A stretch of 64,000 bases of DNA from an uncultured Oscillospiraceae bacterium (lineage in GTDB: Bacteria; Bacillota; Clostridia; Oscillospirales; Oscillospiraceae), in assembly GCA_947625285.1 (NCBI GenBank), contig CANQNS010000006.1, positions 1 through 64,000 of the forward strand, read 5' to 3'. Every line of letters begins with the position of its first letter. Within the stretch, counting starts at the first letter, position 1. The notes under the pieces are model-generated. The model was not told the DNA's origin. It was given only the letters and a program-made list of their open reading frames with translations, and ran no database searches. Shown in pieces: positions 1 through 9,112 of this stretch. A program made the translations under genes and the position numbers.

Positions 1-117
1 GATAATCCTGAATTATCCTTAGCTTCCAAGATTATACAACACTTCTTGTTGCTCTTCAACGGGAAAATGTATGATTTGCGTGTGCAGCTACAAAAGGCCC
101 GTTTCTTTGCCGGCTGA
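1..117 (+). CDS. C-terminal fragment of an upstream gene
   Basis: The frame is open from base 1 to a TGA at 115-117 and encodes about 38 residues ending in KARFFAG. The piece looks like an amphipathic helical tail (QHFLLLFNGKMYDLR). It is more AT-rich than the gene that follows. The gene begins outside the window, so its family cannot be named. It could be chance coding, but no competing gene occupies the stretch. Confidence 0.4.
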   Translation, partial: DNPELSLASKIIQHFLLLFNGKMYDLRVQLQKARFFAG

Positions 118-174
118 CGTGGGCGCCCGCATACCCGCCCCGGTTTTGCGAACACTATTCTTGAGGTGAGCTCT

Positions 175-381
175 ATGGACCCAAAGGATCGCAAAGCGAG
201 GAAAACGGAACTGCCTGTTCCCCCGGGGATCTACCCGGTCATCGACACCGATCTGGCCCGGGATAACATCGAAAACGATCTGCCGGCGGCAGACCTGGAA
301 GATCTTCGCGAAACGTCCCATCCCCGCTCCGTCCGCGTAGACGCGGCCGCGCTCGATCATGGCAAACCGACTGAGCGCTGA
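175..381 (+). CDS. small hypothetical protein, coupled to the YyaL-like gene
   Basis: A 68-codon frame starts at ATG 175 with a GAGGTGAG ribosome binding site just upstream; a GTG at 166 lies inside that site and is unlikely. The product is charged and proline-containing ([20 protein letters not shown]), with no signal peptide or membrane segment. Its TGA (379-381) lies 20 bases inside the next gene, whose ATG at 359 has no ribosome binding site of its own. The arrangement suggests translational coupling. I do not recognise the family. The whole frame could still be non-coding. Confidence 0.5.
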   Translation: MDPKDRKARKTELPVPPGIYPVIDTDLARDNIENDLPAADLEDLRETSHPRSVRVDAAALDHGKPTER

Positions 382-2350
382 AAAATCGCCTTACCTGCGC
401 CAGCACAAGGATGACCCGGTCGACTGGTATCCCTGGTGCGGGGAGGCGTTTCAAAAGGCGAGAGAAGAAAACAAGCCGATCTTTCTCAGCATCGGCTACT
501 CCACCTGCCACTGGTGCCATGTGATGGCCCGCGAGTCTTTCGGGGACGCGGAGACAGCGAAGCTTTTGGAGTCCTTTGTCTGCATCAAGGTGGACCGGGA
601 GGAACGACCCGACATCGACGCGGTATATATGAGCGTCTGCCAGGCCCTGACCGGGTCGGGCGGCTGGCCGCTGACCATCTTCATGACCCCGGAGCAAAAG
701 CCCTTCTTTGCCGGAACCTATTTTCCGAAAACCGGCCGCTACGGCCAGGTGGGACTGGACGATCTGCTGCGGCAGATAGCCCGCCTTTGGAACACCGACC
801 AGCAAAAGCTGCTCACGTCCGGCGAGCAGATCGCCGCGGCCATCCGGCGCCCACAGGCCCCGGCCGGCGGCGAACCTGACCGGAGCCTTATCATGGGCGG
901 GTATCACCAGCTCCGGCGGAGCTATGACCGGACCTGGGGCGGCTTCGGCCGGGCCCCGAAATTCCCGACCCCGCACGATCTGCTCTTCCTGATGCGCGTT
1001 CATACGGCGGAGCGTGAACCGGAGGCTTTGCGCATGGCGGAGCACACCCTGCGGGCCATGGCAGCGGGCGGTATTTTCGACCACATTGGCGGCGGCTTTT
1101 CCCGGTATTCCACCGATGAACGCTGGCTGGTCCCCCATTTTGAAAAGACGCTGTACGATAACGCGCTGCTGATCCTATCCTACCTGGAGGCATTTCAGCT
1201 TACGCACGACCCGTATTATGCTGACATCGCGAAGCGGACGGCGGACTACATCCTGCGGGAGCTGACCGCGCCCAGCGGCGGATTCTATTGCGGACAGGAC
1301 GCGGACAGCGACGGCGTGGAGGGGAAATACTATCTCTTTACGCCGGAAGAAGTGGCCGGCGTTTTGGAAGAGGATGACGCCGCTCGATTCTGCCGGATGT
1401 ACGACATCACCGCCGGTGGAAACTTTGAAGGCGGAAGCATTCCCAACCGCATCGGCCGCTCCGGGGCGGAATGGGACGCGGGCGACAGGCGGCTTTTGAA
1501 GCTGTTGGAATACCGCGAAGCCAGAACGGACCTTCACCTGGACGATAAGATCCTTCTGTCCTGGAACGGGTGGACCATGATGGCGCTGGCGGCGGCGGGC
1601 AGCATTTTGGATGACAGCCGCTATCTGGACGCCGCCGTCAAGGCGCAGGCGTTCATCGAAGGGGCCATGACCGACGGAGAGGGCCGCCTCTATCACCGCT
1701 TTTGTGACGGCGAGGCGGCCCACTCGGGGCAGTTGGACGATTATGCGGTATATGTCCTGGCGTTAACGGAGCTGTACGGCAGGACATTTCGGACGCGCTA
1801 TCTGCGTGAGGCGGTCCGGTACGCGAAGCGGATGATGGAGCTTTTTGAGGACCAGGCGGCGGGCGGATATTTTATGACGGCCCATGACGCGGAAGCGCTG
1901 ATCGCCCGTCCCAAGGAGACGTACGACGGGGCCGTCCCCTCCGGCAACTCCGCCGCCGCCATGGCGCTGGAGCGTCTGGCCGGACTTACAGGCGAGGCGG
2001 TCTTTCGCCAGGCGGCGGACCGGCAGCACGGGTTTATGGCGGGGCAGATCGGAGCTGAGTATCCCGCCGGATACTGCTATGCGCTTCTGGCTATGTCCGG
2101 GGCGGTCTATCCGCCGAGGGAGCTGCTCTGCACCGGCCGGACGGTCCCCGACGAAGTGCGTAATTATATCAAAACAAACCCGGCCCATGATCTGAGCATC
2201 CTGTATAAGTCCGCGGAGAACGAAAAAGAGCTCGCCCGCCTTGCTCCCTTCACCGGGCCTTACCCGGTCTCCGCCCAGCCGGTGTTTTATTTGTGTGAAA
2301 ACAAAGCCTGTCGTGCGCCGGAGACCGACTTCCGCAAGCTGGGCCTGTGA
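359..2350 (+). CDS. thioredoxin-domain protein, YyaL/DUF255 family
   Basis: This 663-residue cytosolic protein matches the YyaL/spermatogenesis-associated protein 20 family. The N-terminal domain (about residues 1-165) is thioredoxin-like, with the family opening [20 protein letters not shown] and the CxxC motif CHWC at C50-C53. The remainder is an alpha/alpha-barrel of the type seen in N-acylglucosamine epimerases, with motifs such as [17 protein letters not shown] and SWNGWTM. Full length for the family. Biochemical function is not established for the family. The start has no ribosome binding site and overlaps the preceding small frame, so it probably depends on that frame's translation. 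The gene converges on sodC. Confidence 0.93.
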   Translation: MANRLSAEKSPYLRQHKDDPVDWYPWCGEAFQKAREENKPIFLSIGYSTCHWCHVMARESFGDAETAKLLESFVCIKVDREERPDIDAVYMSVCQALTGSGGWPLTIFMTPEQKPFFAGTYFPKTGRYGQVGLDDLLRQIARLWNTDQQKLLTSGEQIAAAIRRPQAPAGGEPDRSLIMGGYHQLRRSYDRTWGGFGRAPKFPTPHDLLFLMRVHTAEREPEALRMAEHTLRAMAAGGIFDHIGGGFSRYSTDERWLVPHFEKTLYDNALLILSYLEAFQLTHDPYYADIAKRTADYILRELTAPSGGFYCGQDADSDGVEGKYYLFTPEEVAGVLEEDDAARFCRMYDITAGGNFEGGSIPNRIGRSGAEWDAGDRRLLKLLEYREARTDLHLDDKILLSWNGWTMMALAAAGSILDDSRYLDAAVKAQAFIEGAMTDGEGRLYHRFCDGEAAHSGQLDDYAVYVLALTELYGRTFRTRYLREAVRYAKRMMELFEDQAAGGYFMTAHDAEALIARPKETYDGAVPSGNSAAAMALERLAGLTGEAVFRQAADRQHGFMAGQIGAEYPAGYCYALLAMSGAVYPPRELLCTGRTVPDEVRNYIKTNPAHDLSILYKSAENEKELARLAPFTGPYPVSAQPVFYLCENKACRAPETDFRKLGL

Positions 2351-2480
2351 CCCGTACAAAGAGGCGGGAGGGCCCTGCGGCCAGTTCAAATAGGAGCGAC
2401 ATCCTGACCGAGCCCGAAAAAGCCGGTGTGGGCGGCTTCTGAACGCGCCGCACTGTCGCGGCTTGCTGCCGCGGGCCGGT

Positions 2481-2921
2481 TCAGATGCCGCGGATCACGC
2501 CGCAGGCGATCTTGCTCCCGGCGTTTCCGGCGGGCTGCGTTTTGAAATCGTCCGGCTGGCTATGGATCACGACGGATCTGCCGACGATATCTTTCACACA
2601 AAAACGGCCTGTAGCCACCGCCAGGTATGCGCGCCCTCCGCAAGATAGCAGCGGCGGAAGATCCCCCGCGTGCAGCGGGTGCTCCCGGACATGTGGATCG
2701 TAGTGACCGCCGGTGTTGGGAAAACCAGGGCTGGAACAGTCTCCTTTTTCATGAATGTGCATGGCAAAGAAACCGGTCTCCGAATCCGGCAGACCCTCCA
2801 TTTTCGCTGTCACCAGCGTACCTCCCCTGAGGGGAGCGAACTCGACTGTGCCGCGTAGATTTGGATATGCCTCTCCGCCGCGCACACAGGCGATCGCCGT
2901 GGGGCGCTTGTTCCCTATCAT
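2481..2921 (-). CDS. sodC: Cu/Zn superoxide dismutase
   Basis: This 146-residue SodC converts superoxide to hydrogen peroxide and oxygen. The metal ligands are all present: H55 and H57 (MHIHEKGDC), bridging H73 (GGHYDP), H81, H84 and D87 (HPLHAGDLPP), and H120 (VVIHSQPDDF). Cys62 and Cys140 are placed to form the conserved intrasubunit disulfide. The C-terminal PAGNAGSKIACGVI is the family signature. There is no signal peptide or lipobox, so it appears cytoplasmic, unlike many bacterial SodC proteins. It stands alone, convergent with the YyaL-like gene. Confidence 0.93.
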   Translation of the reverse strand: MIGNKRPTAIACVRGGEAYPNLRGTVEFAPLRGGTLVTAKMEGLPDSETGFFAMHIHEKGDCSSPGFPNTGGHYDPHVREHPLHAGDLPPLLSCGGRAYLAVATGRFCVKDIVGRSVVIHSQPDDFKTQPAGNAGSKIACGVIRGI

Positions 2922-2984
2922 GATCTATCACCTCATAGCAGACTATGCGGCAGGCGTCCGATGTGAGCGAGCGAGACCGAGCGG

Positions 2985-3442
2985 AATGTTTTTTTGATTC
3001 GAGAGGATCACCGCGTTTCGGCAGGGTGTTAATGAGGGTGATCGATCCGCATACCCCTGTCGGAACGCCGCCGCAATCAGCTTGGCGCTGGCTACGGCGG
3101 ATATCCTGTGGGCGATGACTTTTCGGAAAAACCGGGCCAGAATGACAGCGATATGATAGTTTTTGCCTTTCAGCTTGTAGCAGGTGATATCGCTGACCCA
3201 GATTTGGTCGGGCCGTTCCGCGGCGGAATCCTGGTTGGTGATATCCCGCTTGTTCCGCAGAATGTGGTTATAGAACGCCCCGGCGAAACTTCCAGGTGCG
3301 TCGCATAATATGTGGACGCTAAACTGGCCGTATAACGGCTCCAAAATAGAACGTGCTTTGGGAAATGCCAGATATGCGCCGCGCTCTTCCCGTTCTGATA
3401 ACGCTTGGCTAGATGGTGTTTTTCTTCTGTCGTGTGTCACAT
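2985..3442 (-). pseudogene. decayed IS3-family transposase
   Basis: On the minus strand an AAAGGAGG site precedes ATG 3442, but the next codon is TGA. The following frame resembles an IS3-type OrfA start (HLAKRYQNGKSAAHI). A second frame then matches the OrfB start (LYGQFSVHILCDAPGSFAGA, FYNHILRNKRD). It jumps directly into the integrase core (RPDQIWVSDITCYKLKGKNY then HIAVILARFFRKVIAHRIS), so roughly 100 residues between them are missing. The catalytic core after the first Asp degenerates and no HSDxG motif follows. Terminal inverted repeats were not found. It marks the left edge of an AT-rich patch. Confidence 0.75.
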
Positions 3443-3512
3443 GGTGATGCCTCCTTTTGCTGAGACCGCAACGAACTGGATAGACCGAAGAGAAGGAATC
3501 TGTGGAGATTAC

Positions 3513-3541
3513 TTTACTCGATTGCGGATATGCTGTATAAT
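3513..3541 (+). promoter_or_regulatory. promoter of the nuclease-like gene
   Basis: TTTACT, a 17-base spacer, then TATAAT (3536-3541), ending 26 bases before the ATG at 3568. A good sigma-70/sigma-A type match. Confidence 0.65.
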
Positions 3542-3567
3542 ACATAACAAAACCAGGGGGTGTGACC

Positions 3568-4605
3568 ATGAAACCAGGGAAAGCATTTGAGATACTTGTA
3601 AAGAACATCCTGATATGTGTTGGTTTTTCCGAAGTTAAGTCAGATGGGTTATATGTGTTTGACGGCGCGGCAGGGCAGATGCTTCAGGGGCTGGGGGAGG
3701 CGCATAACGCCGACGTCCTTTTAGAGCCGCCAGTGCAAACACCGTTTTTTTATCGATCAAGGATCCTGGTCGAATGCAAGGACTACCGTACTAAGATCAA
3801 CCTTAATACGGTGAGGAGCGCTTTGGGGCTAAAAGAGGACATAAATAATTTTAACATTGTTGATATTGAAAAGCTCAAAGCCAGAAGAGCTCCAAGGCGT
3901 CGAAGGATTTTACATCCCTATGAGAGATTCTCCTATCAGGTCGCGATAGCCGCACTAAACGGATACACAAACCCTGCTCAAGAATTTGCGGCGACTTATA
4001 GGATCCCCCTTCTTGGATTCAATATGCTGCCGTTTTGGAGCGAGTTTTGCAAGATCCTTGAATGTATAAATGACTTCAACGAGAGATATGGTGCGGATGG
4101 GCGCTATGCTTATGCAGATGTCCCGAAAGAGCAAATTGAAGAGCAAATCGAAAAACAAATTGAAGAGAAAATTATTGAATTGGTTCACAAGATAGGCCGG
4201 CGTATGGCTTTGGCTATAACAAGCTCCGGGCAGATCATCTTTTTATATCACGAGCAAGGCAAAGAAATAGAGTTCGCTGATGGCTACGTGTTGCGCAGGG
4301 AATCACTTGAAGGCCTTTGGCGCTTGTGTTCTGGATATGAGTCATATTTGTTCCAATTGCCTGATGGCATCATGAAGCAATGGTTAGAAAATGCAATCGA
4401 TGAATTGGACATGAAGAAGGAAGATATTAACTTTGAAGCAACAGCCTTGTCCAACATGGTCGTCTATTATACAGAGTCTGGCCGACCTGTTATTCGTATG
4501 ATCTCTATCAATAAGGATCAACTTGAAGAAGCTAAAAGCGCCTTGAAGCAAGGATCATATGATGGTCATGACGGTTACGATGGCTATAATGGCAAAATGT
4601 GGTGA
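3568..4605 (+). CDS. PD-(D/E)xK nuclease-like protein
   Basis: 345 residues from ATG 3568; AGGGGG at 3555-3560 supports this start over the GTG at 3562, which is only one base away. The N-terminal third resembles Mrr/restriction-endonuclease-like domains: a helix (GKAFEILVKNILICVGF), then D49 in NADVLLEPP and E69-C70-K71 in RILVECKDY, the D...ExK pattern, then a helix. Residues about 187-206 are a charged coiled coil (repeats of EQIEK/EEKI). The C-terminus is a low-complexity Tyr-Gly-Asp tail. Base composition is much more AT-rich than the neighbours, and it lies between a dead transposase and a dead MNT gene, so it was probably acquired. Nuclease activity and a defence role are inference. 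Confidence 0.6.
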   Translation: MKPGKAFEILVKNILICVGFSEVKSDGLYVFDGAAGQMLQGLGEAHNADVLLEPPVQTPFFYRSRILVECKDYRTKINLNTVRSALGLKEDINNFNIVDIEKLKARRAPRRRRILHPYERFSYQVAIAALNGYTNPAQEFAATYRIPLLGFNMLPFWSEFCKILECINDFNERYGADGRYAYADVPKEQIEEQIEKQIEEKIIELVHKIGRRMALAITSSGQIIFLYHEQGKEIEFADGYVLRRESLEGLWRLCSGYESYLFQLPDGIMKQWLENAIDELDMKKEDINFEATALSNMVVYYTESGRPVIRMISINKDQLEEAKSALKQGSYDGHDGYDGYNGKMW

Positions 4606-4673
4606 CTAAACAGCGCTCTTCACATTGGCGTATCACCAGGGCCGGGCATATATCAGTTTGGCGAGACGGACAT

Positions 4674-4880
4674 ATGATTTGCGCTGTGAGGGAAATGAAA
4701 CAACGGATAGCACCTGTGGCCGAAAAGTACGGTCGCGGGAGGTCTGCCTGTTCGGTTCTTATGCCCGCAGCGAGGCCACGGAACAGAGCGATGCGGACAC
4801 CCTCATCGACTGTGCTTCAAGATCTGCGGTATGTTTGGCGTGGGCGGAGGACCGGCGGTCTGGGCCGGAGCGGGATCTAA
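4674..4880 (+). pseudogene. MNT-type nucleotidyltransferase remnant, frameshifted
   Basis: One frame from ATG 4674 gives VREMKQRIAPVAEKYG, the usual N-terminus of a minimal nucleotidyltransferase. After a one-base shift near 4730 the next frame continues with VCLFGSYARSEATEQSDAD, containing the GSxAR...DxD active-site motif. A further shift near 4820 is suggested by GMFGVGG in the third frame. No intact product is possible. Such proteins are antitoxins in HEPN/MNT pairs, but no HEPN partner is visible. The rest of the 4606-5011 gap holds only the terminator of the next gene. Confidence 0.62.
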
Positions 4881-4938
4881 ACTGACCGCACTGCTTGAGG
4901 AAAGGCCGCAGTCGATCTTAGTTTCTCATGCGAATAAA

Positions 4939-4973
4939 CAGGGCGGGGGCATCGGTGCGATGCTCCCGCCCTG
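4939..4973 (-). terminator. terminator of the amidase-domain gene
   Basis: Strong near-perfect stem CAGGGCGGGAGCATCG / CGATGCTCCCGCCCTG (minus reading) followed by TTTATT, 39 bases past the stop of the gene ending at 5012. Confidence 0.7.
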
Positions 4974-5011
4974 AGGGTATATCCTGTTTTGTCCGCCGCT
5001 GTCCTCCGCCG

Positions 5012-6151
5012 TCAGGAAGCGTCCGTATCTTCGGGCGCGGCCGGCGGGGCGGAGCAGGCGTCGTTCACGCCGCCGACGATATGTATCGTGCGGACCGGCA
5101 GCGCACTCGTGATCAGCGTGGCGAGCCACTGTCTGTTTCGGTCCGTGGTGTGGGCCGAGACCCACAGGTCCCTGGTCGTGCGCTTGCCCGGAGCGCCCGT
5201 ATGCGCCACGACGAAATAGGTATGGAACCACTTGTTGCCATCCGACAACTGGATCATGTCCCCCGTGGCGGCGTTCGCCAGGCCGTCGGTGACCGTTCCC
5301 ACCGGGCCGGGGCTTCCCGGCTGGCTGGAGAAGATATAGTCGGCGAAGGGCTGGACGGCTATCCAGCGGCCAAAGGGATCGTGGTCGGTGGTGTTGTTCT
5401 GATACCAGGCCCGGGGACCGGTCCGCACCATGGGAGGCAGCTTGAGATCGATGGCCTCGGCGGTATTCTTTCCCCCGAGCCCCGCCCAAACGCACTGGGA
5501 CGCAAAGTTCTGGCAGTCCCCGCCCAGGCCCTTATAGCTGAAGAAAAGAGGGTTATAGGATAGAGCGTATTTCTCGGCGTACGCCACGGCGGTACGGATG
5601 TCATAAGTCTCGCAGAGCTGGGGCGCGCCGGTCATGTCAGGCCCCATATACTCCGCCGGCGTCGCGCTCACCTGCTCCGCCTGGTCGAAGTCGAGGAAGG
5701 TCTTGACGTCAACATCCGTGTCCCGGAAGGCGTCGTCAAAATCGCTGTCGGTGGTGATGTCCGATAGGAGCCATGTCCCGTTCACCCTGCTCAGGGCGAC
5801 GCTGTACCGCGTCGTCTCGGAGGTTTTGAATTCCGGCACGGGCTGCAGAACATATTCATACTCTTCAAGCAGGACGATCTCCGCATAGTCCCCGTTGATG
5901 CCCACCATATGGTGCTTCACGCGGTGCTCGCTTTTCATGGTCCGCGCCTCGTTGCGCTGGCGCAGTCCGGCCTCCAGCTCGATGCGGTCAGCCATATACT
6001 GAAGATGGCGGAACTGCGGCGAGTCCGGGTCGAAAAAGGTCAGAAAGTCGATGGGGCTGTCATACTGCTCCAGGCGTGTGATCCGGGCCTGGAGGAACTG
6101 CTTCGTGATACGGACGATCTTTTCTTCGTCGGAAAGATGACGTAGGTCCAT
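5012..6151 (-). CDS. putative amidase-domain protein (Amidase_6)
   Basis: 379 residues from ATG 6151, which has GAGGTG six bases upstream; the GTG at 6160 is part of that site. The C-terminal half carries the Amidase_6 (PF12671) signature AVAYAEKYALSYNPLFFSY then GLGGDCQNFASQCVWAGL, with a candidate catalytic Cys in GGDCQNF, and a later His in FHTYFVVAHTG. The N-terminal half (about 1-190) has no named domain and resembles a SnoaL/NTF2-like strand-rich module. No signal peptide or membrane segment was seen, odd for a family often linked to the cell surface. Probably monocistronic, with its own promoter and terminator. Substrate unknown. Confidence 0.8.
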   Translation of the reverse strand: MDLRHLSDEEKIVRITKQFLQARITRLEQYDSPIDFLTFFDPDSPQFRHLQYMADRIELEAGLRQRNEARTMKSEHRVKHHMVGINGDYAEIVLLEEYEYVLQPVPEFKTSETTRYSVALSRVNGTWLLSDITTDSDFDDAFRDTDVDVKTFLDFDQAEQVSATPAEYMGPDMTGAPQLCETYDIRTAVAYAEKYALSYNPLFFSYKGLGGDCQNFASQCVWAGLGGKNTAEAIDLKLPPMVRTGPRAWYQNNTTDHDPFGRWIAVQPFADYIFSSQPGSPGPVGTVTDGLANAATGDMIQLSDGNKWFHTYFVVAHTGAPGKRTTRDLWVSAHTTDRNRQWLATLITSALPVRTIHIVGGVNDACSAPPAAPEDTDAS

Positions 6152-6205
6152 TTGCCACACCTCGCAATATTCTATTTAATATGTCTCATGAACGGGAATA
6201 AAGTC

Positions 6206-6234
6206 AGTATAACAGTTTTCCGGGCGTTTGACAA
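6206..6234 (-). promoter_or_regulatory. promoter of the amidase-domain gene
   Basis: Read leftwards: TTGTCA, 17-base spacer, TATACT, about 55 bases before the ATG at 6151. Confidence 0.65.
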
Positions 6235-6402
6235 CGGCTTTGTCCGCGCCGGGCGGGGAGGCCTCGCCTCTTTGGCGGGCCAGCCGGCCGAAAAACTGGT
6301 TTTTTATCAAAAACGGCGATCTGCCTATTTTTTCATGGCCGTACTGTGTGCTATTATACTCTCGGCAATAAGGAAGTTCGGAAAAACCGGAGGTGGACTA
6401 CT

Positions 6403-7518
6403 ATGGACGCATTGATGCTGACCTGCGGGACCGGCGGGGGACACAACACCGCCTGTGCGGCGGTGGCCCAGGCCATGGCCGCCAGAGGCCATTCCGTCAG
6501 GACCCTCAATCCCTATACGCTGAAAAACGACCAGGTGGCGGAGGTGGTGGACAAGGCCTATATCCTGCTGGCGCAGAAGGCCCCCAACGCCTTCGGCGCG
6601 GCCTACAAGCTGGGCGACGCCTACCGCAAGCTGCCCTTCCCGTCGCCGGTCTATCGGATCAACCGGCTGATGGAGCCGCTGCTGGAAAAATATATCGAGG
6701 CCAACCACTTTGACGCCGTGGTGACCACCCATTTGTTCCCCGGGGAGATGCTCACCAACATGAAGCGGCGGGGCCGGGCGACGCCCCGGACCTATTTCAT
6801 CGCCACGGACTACGCCTGCATCCCCTTTACGGAGGAGACAGACCTGGACCGATACATCATCCCCGCCAGTGAGCTGACGGAGGAATTTGTCGGCCGGGGC
6901 ATCGACCGGGAGCGCATCCGTCCTCTGGGCATCCCGGTGCGGCGGCAGTTTTACGGCCAGGAGGACCAGGCCGCTGTCCGGGCGCGGCTGGGGCTGGACC
7001 GGGACAAGAAGATCATCCTGGTGGCCGGCGGCAGCATCGGCGCGGGGCATATCCAGCAGGTGGTGGGCATCCTTCTGGACCGATATGGCACCAGCGCGGA
7101 GATAGTCGTGGTCTGCGGCAGCAATCGGGAGCTGGAAAAGGACGTGCGGCAGTCCTTCGGTGAACGGTGCACCGTGCTGGGCTTCACCGACCAGATGGCG
7201 GACTACATGAAAGCCAGCGACCTGTACCTGTCCAAGCCGGGCGGGCTTTCCTCCACCGAGGCGGCCGTGGTAGGCACGGCCCTCATCCATATCACGCCCA
7301 TACCGGGCTGCGAGACCAGCAATATGCACTTTTTCGCCCAAAACGGCATGAGTCTGGCCGTCACGTCGCCGGAGCATGAACTCATAGACGCCTGTGACGA
7401 GCTGCTGGACGCGGCGGCGCGGGAAAAGATGATTGAGGCCCAGCATCGGGTCATCCCCGCCGATGCGGCCACAGCTATTTGTGAGCTGCTGGAAGAAGAA
7501 TACGCCCAAAGGCCCTGA
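6403..7518 (+). CDS. MGDG-synthase-type glycosyltransferase (GT28-like)
   Basis: 371 residues from ATG 6403 with GGAGG nine bases upstream. The N-terminal part has the glycine-rich acceptor-side motif (CGTGGGHNTA) and the MGDG_synth domain; the C-terminal half has the nucleotide-sugar binding motifs ILVAGGSIGAGHI and LYLSKPGGLSSTEA. This is the fold of diacylglycerol glucosyltransferases (UgtP-like), MGDG synthases and MurG. It most likely adds a hexose to diacylglycerol at the inner membrane face, making membrane glycolipids or lipoteichoic acid anchors. Acceptor and sugar cannot be told from the sequence. Single gene, convergent with the small zinc-ribbon gene. Confidence 0.86.
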   Translation: MDALMLTCGTGGGHNTACAAVAQAMAARGHSVRTLNPYTLKNDQVAEVVDKAYILLAQKAPNAFGAAYKLGDAYRKLPFPSPVYRINRLMEPLLEKYIEANHFDAVVTTHLFPGEMLTNMKRRGRATPRTYFIATDYACIPFTEETDLDRYIIPASELTEEFVGRGIDRERIRPLGIPVRRQFYGQEDQAAVRARLGLDRDKKIILVAGGSIGAGHIQQVVGILLDRYGTSAEIVVVCGSNRELEKDVRQSFGERCTVLGFTDQMADYMKASDLYLSKPGGLSSTEAAVVGTALIHITPIPGCETSNMHFFAQNGMSLAVTSPEHELIDACDELLDAAAREKMIEAQHRVIPADAATAICELLEEEYAQRP

Positions 7519-7548
7519 GCCGCGTGGGCGGCATGGCCCCGGGGCGGA

Positions 7549-7773
7549 TCACTCGCCGGGGGTGGGCCGGATGACCTTTCGGAAATTCCAGTTCATCGCC
7601 GCTTTCCGGGCGGCCTCCTGCCGCTCGGCCTCGGTCTTATAGGATATCTCCGCCGTGTGTGCGCCGCAGTCCAGGCACTGGATGTATACGCACCAGCCGC
7701 CCTCCTCCTCGATGCAGCCGGGGCCGCCGCAGTGGGGGCAGTCTATCAGATCAATATCGTCAAAAAGCTCCAT
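7549..7773 (-). CDS. Lar-like small zinc-ribbon protein
   Basis: 74 residues, with two CxxC pairs forming a zinc ribbon: C12/C15 (DCPHCGG) and C33/C36 (QCLDCGA). The C-terminus (EAARKAAMNWNFR) is the recurring helix of the restriction alleviation protein Lar family (PF14354). Many such genes come from prophages. Here it sits among chromosomal genes with matching base composition, so its role may be unrelated to restriction. A GGAGG site precedes the ATG. Confidence 0.75.
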   Translation of the reverse strand: MELFDDIDLIDCPHCGGPGCIEEEGGWCVYIQCLDCGAHTAEISYKTEAERQEAARKAAMNWNFRKVIRPTPGE

Positions 7774-7871
7774 GGTCTGTCCTCCGTTCGTAGTTTATGG
7801 CTGGGGATAGTGTACCACAGAAGCGGCAAAACAAAAAGAGGTTTTTTCCCGCCGGCCGGACAGGGGGGGAC

Positions 7872-7901
7872 TTGAAATGGCCCCGGTCACCAAAGTATAA
7901 T
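7872..7901 (+). promoter_or_regulatory. promoter of the patatin gene
   Basis: TTGAAA, 18-base spacer, TATAAT (7896-7901), 40 bases before the ATG at 7942. Confidence 0.65.
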
Positions 7902-7941
7902 AGAGGGCGAAAAAAACGCTGACAAGACCGGGAGGTATCAT

Positions 7942-9051
7942 ATGAAACTGCAGATCGACCCCGCGCTTCCCTACGCCATGGCCCTGGAGGGCGGCGGCGC
8001 GAGAGGCTCCTATCAGATCGGCGCGTGGAAGGCCCTGCGGGAAGCGGGCCTGCGGATCACGGCGGTGGCCGGGACGTCCGTGGGGGCCCTCAACGGCGCG
8101 CTGATCACCATGGGCGACGTGGAGCGGGCCCAGGAGCTGTGGGCCAACATCCACTATTCCGAGGTGATGGATGTGGATGACGAGGAGATGGGGGACCTGC
8201 TGCGTGGCAGTCTGCGGGACATGGACCTGCACCGGCTGACGGAGAAGGTGACGGCGGTGATCCGCAACCGGGGCCTGGACGTGACGCCGCTCAGGAACTG
8301 GATTCGCCAAGTGGTGGACCCGGCGGTCATCCGCGCCTCCGACCAGGAGCTGTTCATCGTCACCTACTCCGTCACCGACCAAAAGGAGCTGGAGCTCCGG
8401 GCCCGGGACCTGGAGGACGGCGAGCTGCACGATATGCTGCTGGCAAGCGCGTATCTGCCGGCGTTCAAGGCGGAGAGGATGGAGGGAAAGCTCTACGCCG
8501 ACGGCGGCGTCCGGGATGTGCTGCCGCTGCATGTGCTCATCGAAAACGGCTATACGAACATCATCGCCATCCGGCTGTACGGCCCCGGCATCATGCGCCC
8601 TGTCCGCATCCCCGACGGGACGAACGTATACACCATCGCGCCCAAGGAGAAGCTGGGGGGCGTGCTGGAATTTGAGGCCGAGCAGAGCCGCAAAAACATC
8701 CGCCTCGGCTACTACGACGCCATGCGGTTCCTCTACGGGCTCAAGGGAGAGAGCTATTACATCGACGCCCAGTGGAGCGAGGAAGAGGCCCGGCAGTTTT
8801 TGTGCGAGGCCGGCCAGCGGGCCGGCGTGTGCCAGGGCATGACGCTGCGGGCCGTCCACGAAAAGTGGCTGCCCGGCCTGGCGAAGCGGCTGGACGCGGA
8901 GAAGGGCGGTTATGTGGATGTGGCGGCCATGCTGCTGGAGGCGGCGGCAAAGGCGCGGGGGCTGGAGCCCTGGCGCGTCGTCACCGAGCGGGAGCTTCTT
9001 CAGGAGATGGACGGCGAAGCCGTGGACGCGGTCCTCCGCTCCGGCCGCTGA
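7942..9051 (+). CDS. patatin-like phospholipase
   Basis: 369 residues. The patatin Ser-Asp dyad is complete: oxyanion-hole motif GGGARGSY (17-24), nucleophile S46 in GTSVG, and D187 in the DGG motif (YADGGVRD). The family hydrolyses acyl esters of phospholipids. The C-terminal 120 residues are charged and helical with no named domain. No signal peptide, so it acts inside the cell. GGGAGG precedes the ATG. Its natural terminator appears to be cut in half just downstream (9060-9081) by the incoming restriction-modification segment. Confidence 0.9.
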   Translation: MKLQIDPALPYAMALEGGGARGSYQIGAWKALREAGLRITAVAGTSVGALNGALITMGDVERAQELWANIHYSEVMDVDDEEMGDLLRGSLRDMDLHRLTEKVTAVIRNRGLDVTPLRNWIRQVVDPAVIRASDQELFIVTYSVTDQKELELRARDLEDGELHDMLLASAYLPAFKAERMEGKLYADGGVRDVLPLHVLIENGYTNIIAIRLYGPGIMRPVRIPDGTNVYTIAPKEKLGGVLEFEAEQSRKNIRLGYYDAMRFLYGLKGESYYIDAQWSEEEARQFLCEAGQRAGVCQGMTLRAVHEKWLPGLAKRLDAEKGGYVDVAAMLLEAAAKARGLEPWRVVTERELLQEMDGEAVDAVLRSGR

Positions 9052-9059
9052 CGGCATAC

Positions 9060-9081
9060 AAAAAAGCCCGCGCCAATGGCG
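9060..9081 (+). other. half of a rho-independent terminator at an island edge
   Basis: A-tract then GCCCGCGCC AATGGCG, which is the left arm, loop and first bases of the right arm of a terminator. The rest of the right arm and the T-tract are missing. A closely related but complete terminator stands at 12762-12794 on the other side of the restriction-modification gene. I take this as the left junction of the inserted segment. Confidence 0.5.
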
Positions 9082-9112
9082 GTACAACTAGGGGATCTAT
9101 GGTCTCTGGAAG

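Noticed and set aside
3405-3590. Plus-strand 61-codon frame across the IS3 remnant end
   Set aside because: Antisense to the OrfA remnant and overlapping the promoter of the nuclease-like gene.
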